Program-made: the position numbers and the translations under genes
Notes under the pieces: generated by a model
The model's input: only the letters and a program-made list of their open reading frames with translations
Database searches by the model: none
What the model was told of the DNA's origin: nothing
Part shown: positions 47,924 to 58,672 of the stretch, in pieces
Numbering within the stretch: the first letter of the stretch is position 1
Layout of the letters: every line of letters begins with the position of its first letter
Source: an uncultured Bacteroidales bacterium
GTDB lineage: Bacteria > Bacteroidota > Bacteroidia > Bacteroidales > Muribaculaceae
Direction: 5' to 3'
Assembly (NCBI GenBank): GCA_945829225.1
Contig: CALZTY010000003.1
Location: forward strand, 41,567 to 105,566
Length of the DNA: 64,000 nt

Positions 47924-49162
47924 TCATTTGTTTACTATTGAAGTGATAGATCCGTTGGCAAGGGTTGTGGTGATGGTGTCACCGTTGGTAATTTGAGCGG
48001 CATCGGTGAGAGGCATGTCGTTGACGCGGGTGATGGAGAAACCGCGCCGGAGGGTAGCCTCCGGGGATAGAGAGTCGAGGAGCGTTGCGAGGGCTGCAAT
48101 GCGGTCGGTGTGTCGGCGCAACAGGGCGGTGGTAGAAGTGGTCATCAGAGCCTCAACTTGCGGACCGACAGCCGTGCGCGCTCGGTCGATGACGGCTCGC
48201 GCCAGTAGTGGAAGTTGCCCGGCACAGGTGTCCAAGTATCTGTGAGCGTTGGCGGTAGCCACACGCGCGGCGGTGAGTATGTCTGTGCCGAGACGCTGAA
48301 CCGTAGCGAGGGCACCGGCACCGCAATTGATAAGCCACTCGGCGGCTGCGGTAGGTGTCTTGACTCGCATATTGGCTACATAGTCGAGCAAGGTGATGTC
48401 GCGCTCGTGCCCGATGCCGATGATGACCGGCAGGGGGAACATAGCGATGGTGGCGGCGAGGTCATAGTCGTCGAATGCCGCCAAGTCGCCGGTGGCGCCA
48501 CCGCCACGGATGAGCACTACGCAGTCGTAGGCGTCAGCCACGGAGGTGATGGTGCGCAGGGCATTGATGATAGAGGGTGCAGCCTTGTCGCCTTGCATCA
48601 CTGCCGGGAAAAGGCGCACATTGAAGCGCAAGCGGTAGGGATTGTGGAGGAGTTGGTCGATGAAGTCGCCGTAACCGGCAGCACCGGCAGCAGAGATGAC
48701 AGCGATGCGTTGAGGCACGACGGGGCGAGCCAATTCGCGGTTGTTATTGATGATACCGGCGGCGGTGAGGCGCTGTATCATCTCGGCACGGCGACGCAGC
48801 AACTCGCCCATGGTGTACTCGGGATTGATGTCGGTGATGGTCGCTGATATGCCGTATAGAGGATGGAAGGAGACACTCACCAGCACCATCACCTTGATAT
48901 CGGACTTGAGGGCGAAGTTGTTGCCGCGCAATTTCTCGCTGATGCGAGCATAGTCGCGCGCCCATATCGTGGCGCGAATACGCGCCAAGGCATTGCCGGT
49001 ATTGGGGTCCTTGTCGATAAGTTCCATATAGCAATGCCCACCCGAGAGACGTACATCGGAAGTCTCGGCGGTGACCCATTGATTGGTGATGCCGGGAGCC
49101 TGTCGGAGCACCTCGCTGATGCGACGGTTAAGTTCGAGGAGGGTGATGGGTTGCTGTTCCAT
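47924..49162 (-). CDS. xseA: Exodeoxyribonuclease VII large subunit
   Basis: The 412-aa protein has an N-terminal OB-fold (about 10-105: WVTAETSDVRLSGGHCYMEL and ARIRATIWARDY). The catalytic core (about 125-400) has RIAVISAAGAAGYGDFIDQL, YDCVVLIRGGGATGDLAAFDDYDLA (about 215-240) and FPLPVIIGIGHERDITLLDYVANMRVKTPTAAAEWL. The last part keeps the family's long helices and the LRRGFSITR motif near the end. It is co-transcribed with xseB. The start ATG overlaps the stop of the DUF3256 gene by 1 nt. Confidence 0.95.
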   Translation of the reverse strand: MEQQPITLLELNRRISEVLRQAPGITNQWVTAETSDVRLSGGHCYMELIDKDPNTGNALARIRATIWARDYARISEKLRGNNFALKSDIKVMVLVSVSFHPLYGISATITDINPEYTMGELLRRRAEMIQRLTAAGIINNNRELARPVVPQRIAVISAAGAAGYGDFIDQLLHNPYRLRFNVRLFPAVMQGDKAAPSIINALRTITSVADAYDCVVLIRGGGATGDLAAFDDYDLAATIAMFPLPVIIGIGHERDITLLDYVANMRVKTPTAAAEWLINCGAGALATVQRLGTDILTAARVATANAHRYLDTCAGQLPLLARAVIDRARTAVGPQVEALMTTSTTALLRRHTDRIAALATLLDSLSPEATLRRGFSITRVNDMPLTDAAQITNGDTITTTLANGSITSIVNK

Positions 49163-49794
49163 TATTTACGCTTTTTTAACTTGCCCTTATTGTAAACGTA
49201 GGTGATAGAGTCGACAATCCATGGCTTAATTGTCTCGGTATCAGCGGCAGAGAGATACTCGTCGATGGTGTTTGCAAAGGTGATGGACTGAGAGTCGACC
49301 ACGACACGAGCGGTGACAAAAGGCAAGGTGACAGTCAAGTCGTCAATTTGGTCAAACGCCTTGACGGGTAGCCAATCGCAGTATTGAGGGTTAATATCCT
49401 GCTTGATGGGTTTGAAATCTGCATTATACAACTCGACGTGTGCATCTGTAGCCGGGATGAAGTTGGTGATAATCATAGCGATAATCGTTTTGTCCCCCTC
49501 GCCGAATATGGCGAGAGTCACGCGCGAGGCAGTCTCAGCGGTGTCGGCGGAGAAAGTGAGATGATTGTCCTGAATTTCAAGGACGCGCCACTCGCCGGGC
49601 ATTTGTGCACGCACAGGCGTGTTCAAGCCACTATGATAATAGTCGACCATATCCATGCGCTCGTTGACCGAGAGCATGGGCAACATAGCATCAGTCGCGC
49701 CGATGAAAGCCTCCTCGGCAGTAAGTGCCGATGCCGGTATCGCCGATGTCAAGGCGATTATCAGAATAATGCAGAAGGAATATAATTTTATCAT
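49162..49794 (-). CDS. DUF3256 family secreted protein
   Basis: The ORF track starts at 50037, inside the helicase gene; ATG 49794 gives 210 aa with a signal peptide (YSFCIILIIALTSAIPASA). The mature protein shows the DUF3256 pattern: AFIGATDAMLPMLSVNERMDMVDYYHSG (about 28-55), then strand-rich segments (HLTFSADTAETASRVTLAIFG and HVELYNADFKPIKQDINPQY). The end is basic (KGKLKKRK). No function is known for the family; it is common in Bacteroidales and probably resides in the periplasm. It lies 10 nt after the DEAD-box helicase. Confidence 0.88.
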   Translation of the reverse strand: MIKLYSFCIILIIALTSAIPASALTAEEAFIGATDAMLPMLSVNERMDMVDYYHSGLNTPVRAQMPGEWRVLEIQDNHLTFSADTAETASRVTLAIFGEGDKTIIAMIITNFIPATDAHVELYNADFKPIKQDINPQYCDWLPVKAFDQIDDLTVTLPFVTARVVVDSQSITFANTIDEYLSAADTETIKPWIVDSITYVYNKGKLKKRK

Positions 49795-49804
49795 ATTAAG
49801 GATG

Positions 49805-51559
49805 TTATTTGCGTCGGCCCTTGGGTCGAAATTCTTTATTTTTTGGTTTCTTGCGCGCTGAGGCGGCATTGTAATCCTTTTTCTCGTCGGCGATTTCGCA
49901 GTATAGGCGTCTGCCATAGAAGTCGGCGCCACGCAGTGCGGCGACCACTCGAGCGGCATCACTGCGGCGCACATCGAAGAGGGAATAAGCCGGCAGGAGG
50001 TCGATACGTCCCACATCGACGCGTGCGCCCTCGACATTGCGATTTATGACCTCGATGAGGTTTGTGGCGAAGAAGCCGTCAGCCTTGCCGGCGTCGATAT
50101 AAATGCGAGCGAGCCCGGCTGCAGCGGTGCGACGGTCCTTGTCGTGATTGTCGTTGCGCGGGAAGGATTTTTTCTCACCGGCGCCCTTGGCATCGGTGCG
50201 CTCGTCGCGATGCTTGCGCGAGGGCTTATCGGGAATGGACTCAATGACCGGGGCGTCCTTGTAGTAGTCGAGCAGACGATTGAACTCCAACGAGAGCACG
50301 CGCTTGAGCAGGTCCTCGCCCGAGAGCCACGACAACTTCTTGGATACGCCGGGCAGGTAGCGAGCGATATGCTCATCGTCGACGTCGACGCGCTCGAGGC
50401 GGTCGGCGAGGTTGTATAGTTGCTTCTCAATGATATGCTCGGGGGTGGGCACCTCGCGACGCTCGAATGGGCGCCCGATGACGCGCTCGATCTCGCGCAT
50501 GCGCCCGCGCTCGCGGCTGTGGATGATGGCGATAGAGATGCCCTGCTTGCCGGCGCGCCCGGTGCGTCCCGAGCGGTGAGTATAGATGGCGGTGTCGTCG
50601 GGCAAGCCGTAGTTGATGACGTGGCTCAAGTCGTCGACATCAAGTCCTCGAGCGGCTACATCAGTGGCTACCAGCAACTTGATGACGCGGTCGCGGAATT
50701 TTTTCATCACTATGTCGCGTTGCTGTTGCGAGAGGTCGCCATGGAGGGCATCGGCATTATAGCCGTCGGCGATGAGGTGGTCGGCGACTTCCTGGGTCTC
50801 GCGACGAGTGCGGCAGAAAATGATGGCGTAGATGTGCGGATTGTTGTCGGCAATGCGCTTGAGTGCCAAATACTTGTCGCGAGCGTTGACCATATAATAT
50901 ATGTGGCTTACATCGCGAGTGCCCTCGTTGCGAGTGCCGATGACCACCTCCTCGTGGTTGTGCATATATCGCTTGGCGAGTCGAGCCGCCTCGGCGGGCA
51001 TAGTAGCCGAGAACATGAGCATCTTGCGGTCGGCGGGCACGTGCTCCAATATGGCATTGATAGAGTCGACAAAGCCCATATTGAGCATCTCGTCAGCCTC
51101 ATCGAGGACCACGGTGTGCACATTGTCGAGCGACACCACATGGCGCTCGATCAAGTCGATAAGTCGCCCGGGTGTAGCGATGATGATGTGAACGCCATCG
51201 CGCAGGGCATTTATTTGGCTCTGGATGCTGGAGCCGCCATATACGGGTAGGAGGCTCAAGCCGTCGACATACTTGGCAAAGTCGGCGAGGTCAGAGGCTA
51301 TCTGCAGGCACAATTCTCGTGTAGGAGCGAGGACGAGCGCCTGTGGGCGACGCCGTCGCAGGTCGACACGCTGGATGAGCGGCAAGCCGAAAGCCGCAGT
51401 CTTGCCGGTGCCTGTCTGTGCCAGCGCCACGAGGTCGTGGTCGCCACTGAGCAGCGAGGGAATTACTCGCTCCTGTACCGGCATCGGGGCGGTGAAGCCC
51501 AACTCGGCGATGCCGCGGAGCAAGTCCTCTCTCACTCCCAATTCTTCAAAATTTGCCAT
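49805..51559 (-). CDS. DEAD-box RNA helicase (DeaD/CsdA type)
   Basis: Start moved to ATG 51559 (MANFEELGVREDLLRGIAEL), giving 584 aa. The first RecA-like domain has the Q motif (GFTAPMPVQERVIPSLL), AQTGTGKTAA (Walker A), PTRELCLQIA, VLDEADEMLNMGF (DEAD) and MFSATMP. The second has IIFCRTRRETQEVADHL, VATDVAARGLDVDDL and HRSGRTGRAGKQG. After a charged linker (about 415-500) comes a DbpA/CsdA-like RNA-binding region (ARIYIDAGKADGFFATNLIEVI to SLFDVRRSDAARVVAALRG). The tail is Lys/Arg-rich. Such helicases assist ribosome assembly and RNA decay, often in the cold. It heads the operon that ends with folA. Confidence 0.94.
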   Translation of the reverse strand: MANFEELGVREDLLRGIAELGFTAPMPVQERVIPSLLSGDHDLVALAQTGTGKTAAFGLPLIQRVDLRRRRPQALVLAPTRELCLQIASDLADFAKYVDGLSLLPVYGGSSIQSQINALRDGVHIIIATPGRLIDLIERHVVSLDNVHTVVLDEADEMLNMGFVDSINAILEHVPADRKMLMFSATMPAEAARLAKRYMHNHEEVVIGTRNEGTRDVSHIYYMVNARDKYLALKRIADNNPHIYAIIFCRTRRETQEVADHLIADGYNADALHGDLSQQQRDIVMKKFRDRVIKLLVATDVAARGLDVDDLSHVINYGLPDDTAIYTHRSGRTGRAGKQGISIAIIHSRERGRMREIERVIGRPFERREVPTPEHIIEKQLYNLADRLERVDVDDEHIARYLPGVSKKLSWLSGEDLLKRVLSLEFNRLLDYYKDAPVIESIPDKPSRKHRDERTDAKGAGEKKSFPRNDNHDKDRRTAAAGLARIYIDAGKADGFFATNLIEVINRNVEGARVDVGRIDLLPAYSLFDVRRSDAARVVAALRGADFYGRRLYCEIADEKKDYNAASARKKPKNKEFRPKGRRK

Positions 51560-51584
51560 TCTTCTTTGTGAATTTTTCAATTCA

Positions 51585-51592
51585 CAAAGGTA
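51585..51592 (-). promoter_or_regulatory. -7 element of the helicase operon
   Basis: The minus strand reads TACCTTTG, a perfect -7 box, 25 bp before the corrected helicase start. It excludes the longer start at 51607, which would lie upstream of the promoter. Confidence 0.6.
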
Positions 51593-51646
51593 CAAATTCT
51601 TTTGCAACTACACCACCCCCTATCGCAAAAAAGCAAAGAGATGAAG

Positions 51647-52861
51647 TTACTGATTGAGGATGGGGGCGATGCGGCGCAGGGCGGCGATGAAGGAATCGAC
51701 CTCGTCGTAGGTGTTGTAGACTCCGAAGGAGGCGCGGACCGTGCCCTCGATGCCGAGGACGTCCATCAGTGGCTGAGCGCAGTGATGCCCGGTGCGCACG
51801 GCAAAGCCCATCTTGTCGAGGAATAACCCGGTGTCGTAGTGGTGAGCATTGCCGATGAGGAACGAGATGACGCCACACTTGCCCGGAGCGGTGCCGAATA
51901 TGCGCATTCCGGGGATGGTGAGCATCTGCTCGGTGGCGTGGACGAGCAAGTCGTGCTCGTGGGTGGCGATATTGTCGATACCCACTTCGTTGATAAACTC
52001 GACAGCCGAGGCAAAGGCGGCTGCACCCACATAGTCGGGTGTTCCCGCCTCAAACTTATAGGGGAGGTCAGCCCACGTGGTACCGGCAAAGGACACATGA
52101 CCTATCATCTCGCCCCCACCTTGATATGGAGGCATTTGCTCCAATAGTTCGCGACGACCGTAGAGGATGCCGATGCCTGTGGGGCCATACATCTTATGCG
52201 ATGACAAGGCATAGAAGTCGCAGTCGAGCGCCTGTACATCAATGCGCGTGTGAGGTGCGCCCTGAGCACCGTCGACACATATCACGGCACCGTGGCTGTG
52301 GGCTATTGCAGCCATCTCAGCCACCGGATTGACTGTGCCGAGCACGTTGGAAGCATGGCACACCGATACCAGGCGTGTGCGTGGCGTAAACAGTTGTTTA
52401 TAAGCATCTAAGCACAGGCGCCCCTCGGCATCTATAGGCACCACCTTGACAACGATGCCACGACGCCGGGCGAGCAACTGCCACGGCACGATGTTGGAGT
52501 GGTGCTCCATAGCAGTGACAATCACCTCATCGCCCTCGTCGAGCAGTTGTCCGTAGGATGAAGCCACGAGATTCAAGCCCTCGGTGGTGCCGCGTGTGAA
52601 GATGATTTCTTCGATTGACGTGGCGTTGAGAAAGGCACGCGCGACCTCGCGGCTATGCTCCATGGCATCGGTAGCCTCCTGCGAGAGGGTGTGGACTCCG
52701 CGATGCACATTGGCGCGTCGCCGGGTGTAAGCCTCCTCGATGGCTCTGAGGACACGCTGTGGAGCCTGCATGGTGGCTGCATTGTCGAGGTACACCAAGG
52801 GCTTGTCGCACATTGTGCGCTCAAGGATGGGAAATTGGCGTCGTATATCGGTGATATCCAT
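51647..52861 (-). CDS. sufS: Cysteine desulfurase SufS
   Basis: SufS takes sulfur from cysteine for iron-sulfur cluster assembly, using PLP. The 404-aa protein has RQFPILERTMCDKPLVYLDNAAT at the start, the ATSIEEIIFTRGTTEGLNLVA segment (about 82-102), GAVICVDGAQGAPH with the PLP-contacting Asp, the lysine motif YALSSHKMYGPTGIG (about 218-232), and the sulfur-carrying cysteine in VRTGHHCAQPL (about 356-366). It is the last gene of the suf operon, 12 nt after sufD. No SufE or SufU is visible in the window. Confidence 0.96.
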   Translation of the reverse strand: MDITDIRRQFPILERTMCDKPLVYLDNAATMQAPQRVLRAIEEAYTRRRANVHRGVHTLSQEATDAMEHSREVARAFLNATSIEEIIFTRGTTEGLNLVASSYGQLLDEGDEVIVTAMEHHSNIVPWQLLARRRGIVVKVVPIDAEGRLCLDAYKQLFTPRTRLVSVCHASNVLGTVNPVAEMAAIAHSHGAVICVDGAQGAPHTRIDVQALDCDFYALSSHKMYGPTGIGILYGRRELLEQMPPYQGGGEMIGHVSFAGTTWADLPYKFEAGTPDYVGAAAFASAVEFINEVGIDNIATHEHDLLVHATEQMLTIPGMRIFGTAPGKCGVISFLIGNAHHYDTGLFLDKMGFAVRTGHHCAQPLMDVLGIEGTVRASFGVYNTYDEVDSFIAALRRIAPILNQ

Positions 52862-52873
52862 GACAATAAACGA

Positions 52874-54208
52874 TTAATGATGCCCGTGGCAAGCGGCACA
52901 ACTATCCGAGCAACCGCGCAGACGGCGGTCGAGCAACATCAGCAACGTGCTGCGGAGTGGCTCGTGCTTAATCTTTTCCATGCCCTCAGCCATGAAGGCA
53001 TTAATCAGTATCATGCGTGCTTCATCGGCAGGAATGCCGCGGCTCTGCATATAGAACAGGGCGTCGGCATTGAGTTGTCCGGTAGCCGAGCCGTGCGATG
53101 CCTTGACATCGTCGCAGTCGATAACCAGTTGAGGCATAGCGTGCATACGCGCTTGAGGCGATACCAACAAGTTGCGGTTGCTCTGGGCTGCGTCGGTGAA
53201 TCGAGCGCCGTGGCGCACATTCACCAAGCCCTCAAATCCACCTTGAGCCGAGTCAAATAGGGCGTATTTGAAGAGTTGGTCCGACGTGCAATGCTCGTGG
53301 TCGTGAACCACATACGAGGCATTATCCACCACTTGGGTGCCACCGGCAACCACGATGCCGTTTACCGAGGTGTGGCAGCCGTCGCCGAGGTGCGACACGT
53401 AGTATTCGTTGCGAGTGACACCGCCATCGAGGGTAATTGACGAGATGTGCAAGTCGCTGTCGGCACCCTGTACAGCGGTAATCACCGACGAGCGCGAGCA
53501 GCGAGCCGTCGCTTCTTCCAAGTCATTGAAATCCAGCGAGGCACCGCGTCCGAGTCGAATATCCACGACACGACATGCCAGGTAATCGACTTCGGTGGTG
53601 CGCGGGTGATCGCATGCAATGACAATAGCCGAGGCGTTGTCCTCGACATCAACGACTATGCGGCGCACAGCCATCAGGGGCATCGACGCATTAAAAAGTG
53701 ATAAAATCTGTATCGGCTTGGGAAGGCTCACACCGCGATGCACACGGATGTAGACACCATCTTGGAGCAGCAAGTCGTTAAGTGCTACTACCGCATTATC
53801 AGCGGGAGCGACCGAGAGGCTCAGACAATCGGGATATAACTCGGCGGCACGAGCCAGCGACATCAGTTCGACACCCTCGGGCAGAGCACGCTGATAGTCA
53901 TTGACAAAACTGTCGTTGACCACCGATGCCGATATGGTGCCTACATTGGGTATATCGCAACCGTGTACACCCGACTTGCCGCCCTCGCCAAAGGGCACAC
54001 GGGCGATGTTAATACCATAGTCGGGGGCATACATATCCTCGAGCGACACCACCTCAAAGCCCTCGTCGCCTCGATCGGGAAAGCGGGCAAGCCGGCGAAG
54101 CGTGGCGAGCGCGGCATCGCGACGGCAGTTCATCGCCTCGGGAGCGTGACTGTCGATGGCGGCGCGGTTTGCCTCGAAGAATTGCAGATATTGATTAAGC
54201 GAGCTCAT
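52874..54208 (-). CDS. sufD: Fe-S cluster assembly protein SufD
   Basis: SufD forms the SufBC2D scaffold with SufB and SufC. The 444-aa protein has a long variable N-terminal helical part (about 1-150) and the conserved beta-helix region (about 150-400): [47 protein letters not shown], and [62 protein letters not shown] near the C-terminus. The histidine in KASHG and the SRGIP segment are family hallmarks. It overlaps sufC by 4 nt. Confidence 0.94.
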   Translation of the reverse strand: MSSLNQYLQFFEANRAAIDSHAPEAMNCRRDAALATLRRLARFPDRGDEGFEVVSLEDMYAPDYGINIARVPFGEGGKSGVHGCDIPNVGTISASVVNDSFVNDYQRALPEGVELMSLARAAELYPDCLSLSVAPADNAVVALNDLLLQDGVYIRVHRGVSLPKPIQILSLFNASMPLMAVRRIVVDVEDNASAIVIACDHPRTTEVDYLACRVVDIRLGRGASLDFNDLEEATARCSRSSVITAVQGADSDLHISSITLDGGVTRNEYYVSHLGDGCHTSVNGIVVAGGTQVVDNASYVVHDHEHCTSDQLFKYALFDSAQGGFEGLVNVRHGARFTDAAQSNRNLLVSPQARMHAMPQLVIDCDDVKASHGSATGQLNADALFYMQSRGIPADEARMILINAFMAEGMEKIKHEPLRSTLLMLLDRRLRGCSDSCAACHGHH

Positions 54209-54981
54209 TGATTATCAACTTGTTCTTTAATCCAATCATAGCCCTTTTCTTCCAATTCGAGGGCAAGTTCGGGACCGCCGGTGTGGACGATGCGACCCTT
54301 GTATAGGATGTGTACAAAGTCGGGGCGGATGTAGTCCAAGAGACGCTGATAGTGGGTGATGACCATGATGGCATTGTCGGCGGTCTTGAGTTTGTTGACG
54401 CCCGAGGCGACGATGCGCAGGGCGTCGATATCCAAGCCCGAGTCGGTCTCATCAAGGATTGACAGGCGCGGCTCGAGCATAGCCATCTGGAAGATTTCGT
54501 TGCGTTTTTTCTCGCCGCCCGAGAATCCCTCGTTGACCGAGCGCGATGCCAATTTGTTGTCCAACTCGACGACGGCACGTTTCTGGCGCATAAGTTTGAG
54601 GAAGTCACCGGCGCTGAGGGGTTGCTCGTTGAAGTATTTGCGCTTGGCATTGAGGGCTGCGCGCATGAAGTTGACCATCGACACCCCGGGAATTTCCACC
54701 GGATATTGGAACGAGAGGAAAAGCCCCTCGTGGCTGCGATTTTCGGGTTGTAAGGCGAGCAAATCGAGCCCGTGGAAGGTGGCGGAGCCACCGGTGACCG
54801 TGTATCGGGGATTGCCGGCGAGGACACCCGAGAGGGTGCTCTTGCCCGAGCCGTTGGGTCCCATTATGGCGTGTATCTCGCCCGGGCGGATGGTGAGATT
54901 GATGCCTCGCAGTATTTCCTTGCCGTCGATGCCGGCGTGCAAGTCCTTAACTTCTAACAATATATCGTTGTTCATAGTCAT
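54205..54981 (-). CDS. sufC: Fe-S cluster assembly ATPase SufC
   Basis: SufC is the ABC-type ATPase that drives the SufBCD scaffold. The first codon in the ORF track (54999) is a TTG; ATG 54981 or 54975 is more likely (the protein opens [19 protein letters not shown]). The 258-aa product has Walker [13 protein letters not shown], a Q-loop in [15 protein letters not shown], the signature [13 protein letters not shown] and Walker [13 protein letters not shown], followed by VITHYQR with the switch histidine. The Asp-Glu-Thr form after Walker B is typical of SufC. It lies between sufB and sufD. Confidence 0.95.
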   Translation of the reverse strand: MTMNNDILLEVKDLHAGIDGKEILRGINLTIRPGEIHAIMGPNGSGKSTLSGVLAGNPRYTVTGGSATFHGLDLLALQPENRSHEGLFLSFQYPVEIPGVSMVNFMRAALNAKRKYFNEQPLSAGDFLKLMRQKRAVVELDNKLASRSVNEGFSGGEKKRNEIFQMAMLEPRLSILDETDSGLDIDALRIVASGVNKLKTADNAIMVITHYQRLLDYIRPDFVHILYKGRIVHTGGPELALELEEKGYDWIKEQVDNQ

Positions 54982-54995
54982 AATGTTATTGAGGG

Positions 54996-56468
54996 TCAAC
55001 CGATACTACCCTCGAGGGATATTTGCAACAACTTCTGTGCTTCCACGGCAAATTCCATGGGCAATTTGTTCATTACCTCCTTGGCATAACCGTTGACGAT
55101 AAGCCCTACAGCCTCCTCGGTGGGAATGCCGCGCTGGTTGCAGTAGAAAAGTTGTTCCTCCGAAATCTTTGAAGTAGTCGCTTCGTGCTCGACGATTGCC
55201 GAGTCGTTCTTGACATCAATATATGGGAAAGTGTGTGCCCCGCAGTTGCTACCGAGCAATAGCGAGTCACACTGGGTGTAGTTGCGGGCGCCGTCGGCTG
55301 CCGGGAGCACCTTGACCAAGCCGCGGTAGGCATTGGAACTGCGACCTGCCGAGATGCCCTTGGAGACGATAGTCGAGCGGGTGTCTTTGCCCACATGTAT
55401 CATCTTGGTGCCGGTATCGGCTTGCTGGCGGTTGCGAGTGACTGCCACCGAGTAAAATTCGCCGGTGGAGTGGTCACCCTTGAGTATGCACGAGGGATAT
55501 TTCCAAGTGATTGCCGAGCCGGTCTCCACCTGGGTCCACGACAACTTGGAGTAGTCGCCGCGGCACAATCCGCGCTTGGTGACGAAGTTGTAGATACCCC
55601 CGCGCCCCTCGGCATCGCCCGCCCACCAGTTTTGGACGGTCGAATACTTGACTTCGGCACGGTCTTCGACTACAATCTCGACGATGGCGGCATGCAATTG
55701 GTTTTCGTCGCGCATCGGGGCTGTGCACCCCTCGAGATATGACACGTAGGCATCATCGTCGGCAACGATGAGGGTGCGCTCAAACTGACCGGTGCCCGAG
55801 GCGTTTATGCGGAAGTAAGTCGACAATTCCATAGGGCATCGCACGCCTTTGGGAATGTAAACGAATGAGCCATCGGAGAATACCGCCGAATTGAGGGCGG
55901 CATAGAAGTTGTCGCGATAATTGACCACCGAGCCCAAGTACTTGCGCACCAAGTCGGGGTAGTCCTTGACAGCCTCCGAGATGGAGCAAAATATGATGCC
56001 CAACTTGGCGAGTGCCTCGCGGTGTGTGGTCTTGACCGACACCGAGTCCATCACGGCATCGACAGCCATGCCCGAGAGTTGCTTCTGCTCCTCGAGGGGG
56101 ATGCCGAGGCGATTGAATGTGTCGAGCAATGCCGGGTCGACTTCGTCGAGGCTCTCGGGAGCGTTCTTCTTGACCGGCTCGGCATAGTAACTGATAGCCT
56201 GGAAGTCAATCTCGGGGATGTCGAGGTGTGCCCAGTGAGGCGGGGTGAGGGTGAGCCAGTGACGATAAGCCTCGAGGCGGAAGTCAAGCAACCACTCCGG
56301 CTCGCCCTTGCGCGCCGAGATGTGGCGTATGACGTCCTCATCGAGTCCACGCCGCAAGATGTCGGTGTGGATGTCGCTGACAAATCCATATTTGTAATCA
56401 CCCGTAGTGGCATCGCGGATGACCGATGCCTCGGCGGCGCACTCGGGTGTACGTTCAGTCTCTTTCAT
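54996..56468 (-). CDS. sufB: Fe-S cluster assembly protein SufB
   Basis: SufB is the main scaffold protein on which new Fe-S clusters form. The 490-aa protein shows [27 protein letters not shown] at the start, [22 protein letters not shown], then [59 protein letters not shown] (about 205-265). The C-terminal core follows with [34 protein letters not shown] with the scaffold cysteine, and [10 protein letters not shown]. It overlaps the CvpA-like gene by 14 nt if ATG 56468 is used. Confidence 0.96.
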   Translation of the reverse strand: MKETERTPECAAEASVIRDATTGDYKYGFVSDIHTDILRRGLDEDVIRHISARKGEPEWLLDFRLEAYRHWLTLTPPHWAHLDIPEIDFQAISYYAEPVKKNAPESLDEVDPALLDTFNRLGIPLEEQKQLSGMAVDAVMDSVSVKTTHREALAKLGIIFCSISEAVKDYPDLVRKYLGSVVNYRDNFYAALNSAVFSDGSFVYIPKGVRCPMELSTYFRINASGTGQFERTLIVADDDAYVSYLEGCTAPMRDENQLHAAIVEIVVEDRAEVKYSTVQNWWAGDAEGRGGIYNFVTKRGLCRGDYSKLSWTQVETGSAITWKYPSCILKGDHSTGEFYSVAVTRNRQQADTGTKMIHVGKDTRSTIVSKGISAGRSSNAYRGLVKVLPAADGARNYTQCDSLLLGSNCGAHTFPYIDVKNDSAIVEHEATTSKISEEQLFYCNQRGIPTEEAVGLIVNGYAKEVMNKLPMEFAVEAQKLLQISLEGSIG

Positions 56469-56958
56469 TTTCTTCTTCGTCTACGGCGGGGGCGTCGTCG
56501 CTTGTCGCGCTTATAGCACCTAAGAAGGTGGGTGACAGGTCGATAACCATGCAACGCATGGTGTGATCGCTGTCGCGCAAACTGCGGGCGCTCTCGCCAC
56601 CGATAAACATATATATATTAAGAACAATCGACAGGATAAAAGTCCACTTGAATACCGAAAAAATTGCGCCGGCGAGGCGGTCGATTATGCCGAGATGCAG
56701 CGCTTTCACGGCACTCCGTATCATGCGAGCCAGCAGCCATGTCACCAAGTAAGCCACCAGGAATATGATGCCATAGATGGCAAAGGCTGTGACCGGCTCG
56801 CTACTGCCGGATACCACAGCGCCGCCAATGACTCGCGCAGCGAGGATACCCACGATGATGGCAGCAATTGAGCCCACCTGAGAGACTATACCCCGCACGA
56901 AGCCCACAACGGCAGCCACGGCGATGAGGACAAATATGAAGATGTCGAGTGCTCCCAT
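56455..56958 (-). CDS. CvpA-family membrane protein
   Basis: The 167-aa protein has four membrane helices in the CvpA pattern: [69 protein letters not shown] and [21 protein letters not shown]. The motif after the first helix ([12 protein letters not shown]) and [17 protein letters not shown] are characteristic. The family was named for colicin V production but is widespread and linked to envelope functions; the role here is unknown. An acidic tail ([14 protein letters not shown]) overlaps sufB. It is 5 nt after ettA. Confidence 0.88.
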   Translation of the reverse strand: MGALDIFIFVLIAVAAVVGFVRGIVSQVGSIAAIIVGILAARVIGGAVVSGSSEPVTAFAIYGIIFLVAYLVTWLLARMIRSAVKALHLGIIDRLAGAIFSVFKWTFILSIVLNIYMFIGGESARSLRDSDHTMRCMVIDLSPTFLGAISATSDDAPAVDEEENERD

Positions 56959-56963
56959 GTGTT

Positions 56964-58649
56964 TTACTCCATCAAGTTGCGGTAGCGGCGACGTGGAGGC
57001 TCCTTGCCGCCGTTCTGGGCGCGCTTGAAGTCCTCATAGTCGCTGTAAGAGCCTTCGTAGAAGACTACCTTGCCATCGCCTTCAAAGGATAGTATGTGAG
57101 TGCAGATGCGGTCGAGGAACCAGCGGTCGTGGCTTACTACCACGGCGCAGCCGGCGAAGTCGTCGAGACCTTCCTCGAGGGCACGCAGGGTGTTGACATC
57201 GATGTCGTTGGTAGGTTCGTCAAGGAGTATGACGTTGCCTTCCTCCTTGAGCGCCATTGCCAGGTGGAGACGGTTGCGCTCGCCACCCGAGAGGACGCCG
57301 ATTTTCTTCTCTTGGTCGGCACCGGTGAAGTTGAACTTCGAGAGATAGGCGCGGGCATTGACATCGCGACCGCCCATGCGGAACGATTCAACACCCTGTG
57401 AGATAACCTCATATACCGATTTCTCGGGCAAGAGGTCGTGGTGACGCTGGTCGACGTAGGCTATCTTGACGGTCTCGCCCACCTCAAATGTGCCGGCATC
57501 GGCGGTCTCTTGCCCCATGATGAGGCGGAACAGGGTGGTTTTGCCGGCGCCGTTGGGACCGATGACCCCCACAATGCCGGCTGGCGGCAAGGCGAAGTCA
57601 AGGTCTTTGAACAGGGTGCGATTGCCGAAGGCTTTGGCGATGCCATGAGCCTCGATCACCTTGTTGCCGAGGCGCGGACCATTGGGGATGAATATCTCGA
57701 GACGTTCCTCCTTCTGCTTTTGGTCCTCGTTGAGGAGTCGGTCGTAGGAGTTAAGACGAGCCTTGCCCTTGGCTTGGCGAGCCTTGGGAGCCATGCGCAC
57801 CCATTCCAATTCACGCTCGAGGGTCTTGCGACGCTTGGATGCTTGCTTCTCTTCCATCGCCATGCGCTTGGTTTTTTGGTCGAGCCACGACGAGTAATTG
57901 CCCTTCCATGGAATACCCTCGCCGCGGTCGAGTTCGAGAATCCATCCTGCCACGTGGTCGAGGAAGTAGCGGTCGTGAGTGATGGCGATGACGGTGCCGG
58001 GATATTGCTGGAGGTGTTGCTCGAGCCAGTCGATTGACTCGGCATCGAGGTGGTTGGTGGGCTCGTCGAGCAACAGCACATCGGGCTGTTGGAGCAACAG
58101 ACGGCACAAGGCGACACGGCGACGCTCGCCACCCGAGAGGGTGTCTATCTTTTGGTCATCGGGCGGGCATTGGAGTGCATCCATAGCGCGCTCAAGTTTG
58201 CTGTCGATGTTCCACGCATCGGCGGCATCGAGTTTGTCCTGCAACTCGGCTTGGCGAGCGATGAGGGCATTCATCTTGTCGGGGTCTTCGAGCACGTCGG
58301 GATCGCAGAAAGCCTCGTTGACCTTGTCAAATTCGGCGAGGAGTGCCATGGTATCGGCGACACCCTCACGCACCACTTCGATGACGGTCTTGTCGGGATC
58401 CAACTGCGGCTCCTGCTCCAGGTAGCCCACGCTGTAGCCAGGGGAGAAGACCACTTCGCCTTGGAAGTCTTTGTCGATACCGGCGATAATCTTCAGCAAC
58501 GATGATTTACCCGAGCCATTGAGACCGATGATGCCTATCTTGGCGCCATAGAAGAATGACAGGTATATGTTTTTGAGTACTTGTTTCTGGGGTGGGTAGG
58601 TCTTGCTCACGCCTACCATTGAGAAGATAACTTTCTTGTCGTCCGCCAT
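56964..58649 (-). CDS. ettA: Energy-dependent translational throttle ABC-F protein
   Basis: EttA binds the ribosomal E site and gates early translation according to ATP/ADP. The 561-aa protein has two ABC domains. The first has Walker A IGLNGSGKSSLLKI (about 38-51), signature LSGGERRRVALC and Walker B LLLDEPTNHLDAESI. The second has GPNGAGKTTLF, LSGGERNRLHLA and LLDEPTNDIDVNTL. The arm and linker region (about 240-315) between them has KRRKTLERELEWVRMAPKARQAKGKARL, typical of EttA and different from Uup. No membrane segments exist. It lies 23 nt after the def gene. Confidence 0.95.
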   Translation of the reverse strand: MADDKKVIFSMVGVSKTYPPQKQVLKNIYLSFFYGAKIGIIGLNGSGKSSLLKIIAGIDKDFQGEVVFSPGYSVGYLEQEPQLDPDKTVIEVVREGVADTMALLAEFDKVNEAFCDPDVLEDPDKMNALIARQAELQDKLDAADAWNIDSKLERAMDALQCPPDDQKIDTLSGGERRRVALCRLLLQQPDVLLLDEPTNHLDAESIDWLEQHLQQYPGTVIAITHDRYFLDHVAGWILELDRGEGIPWKGNYSSWLDQKTKRMAMEEKQASKRRKTLERELEWVRMAPKARQAKGKARLNSYDRLLNEDQKQKEERLEIFIPNGPRLGNKVIEAHGIAKAFGNRTLFKDLDFALPPAGIVGVIGPNGAGKTTLFRLIMGQETADAGTFEVGETVKIAYVDQRHHDLLPEKSVYEVISQGVESFRMGGRDVNARAYLSKFNFTGADQEKKIGVLSGGERNRLHLAMALKEEGNVILLDEPTNDIDVNTLRALEEGLDDFAGCAVVVSHDRWFLDRICTHILSFEGDGKVVFYEGSYSDYEDFKRAQNGGKEPPRRRYRNLME

Positions 58650-58672
58650 AATGAGTGGATTTTAGGAGGTTA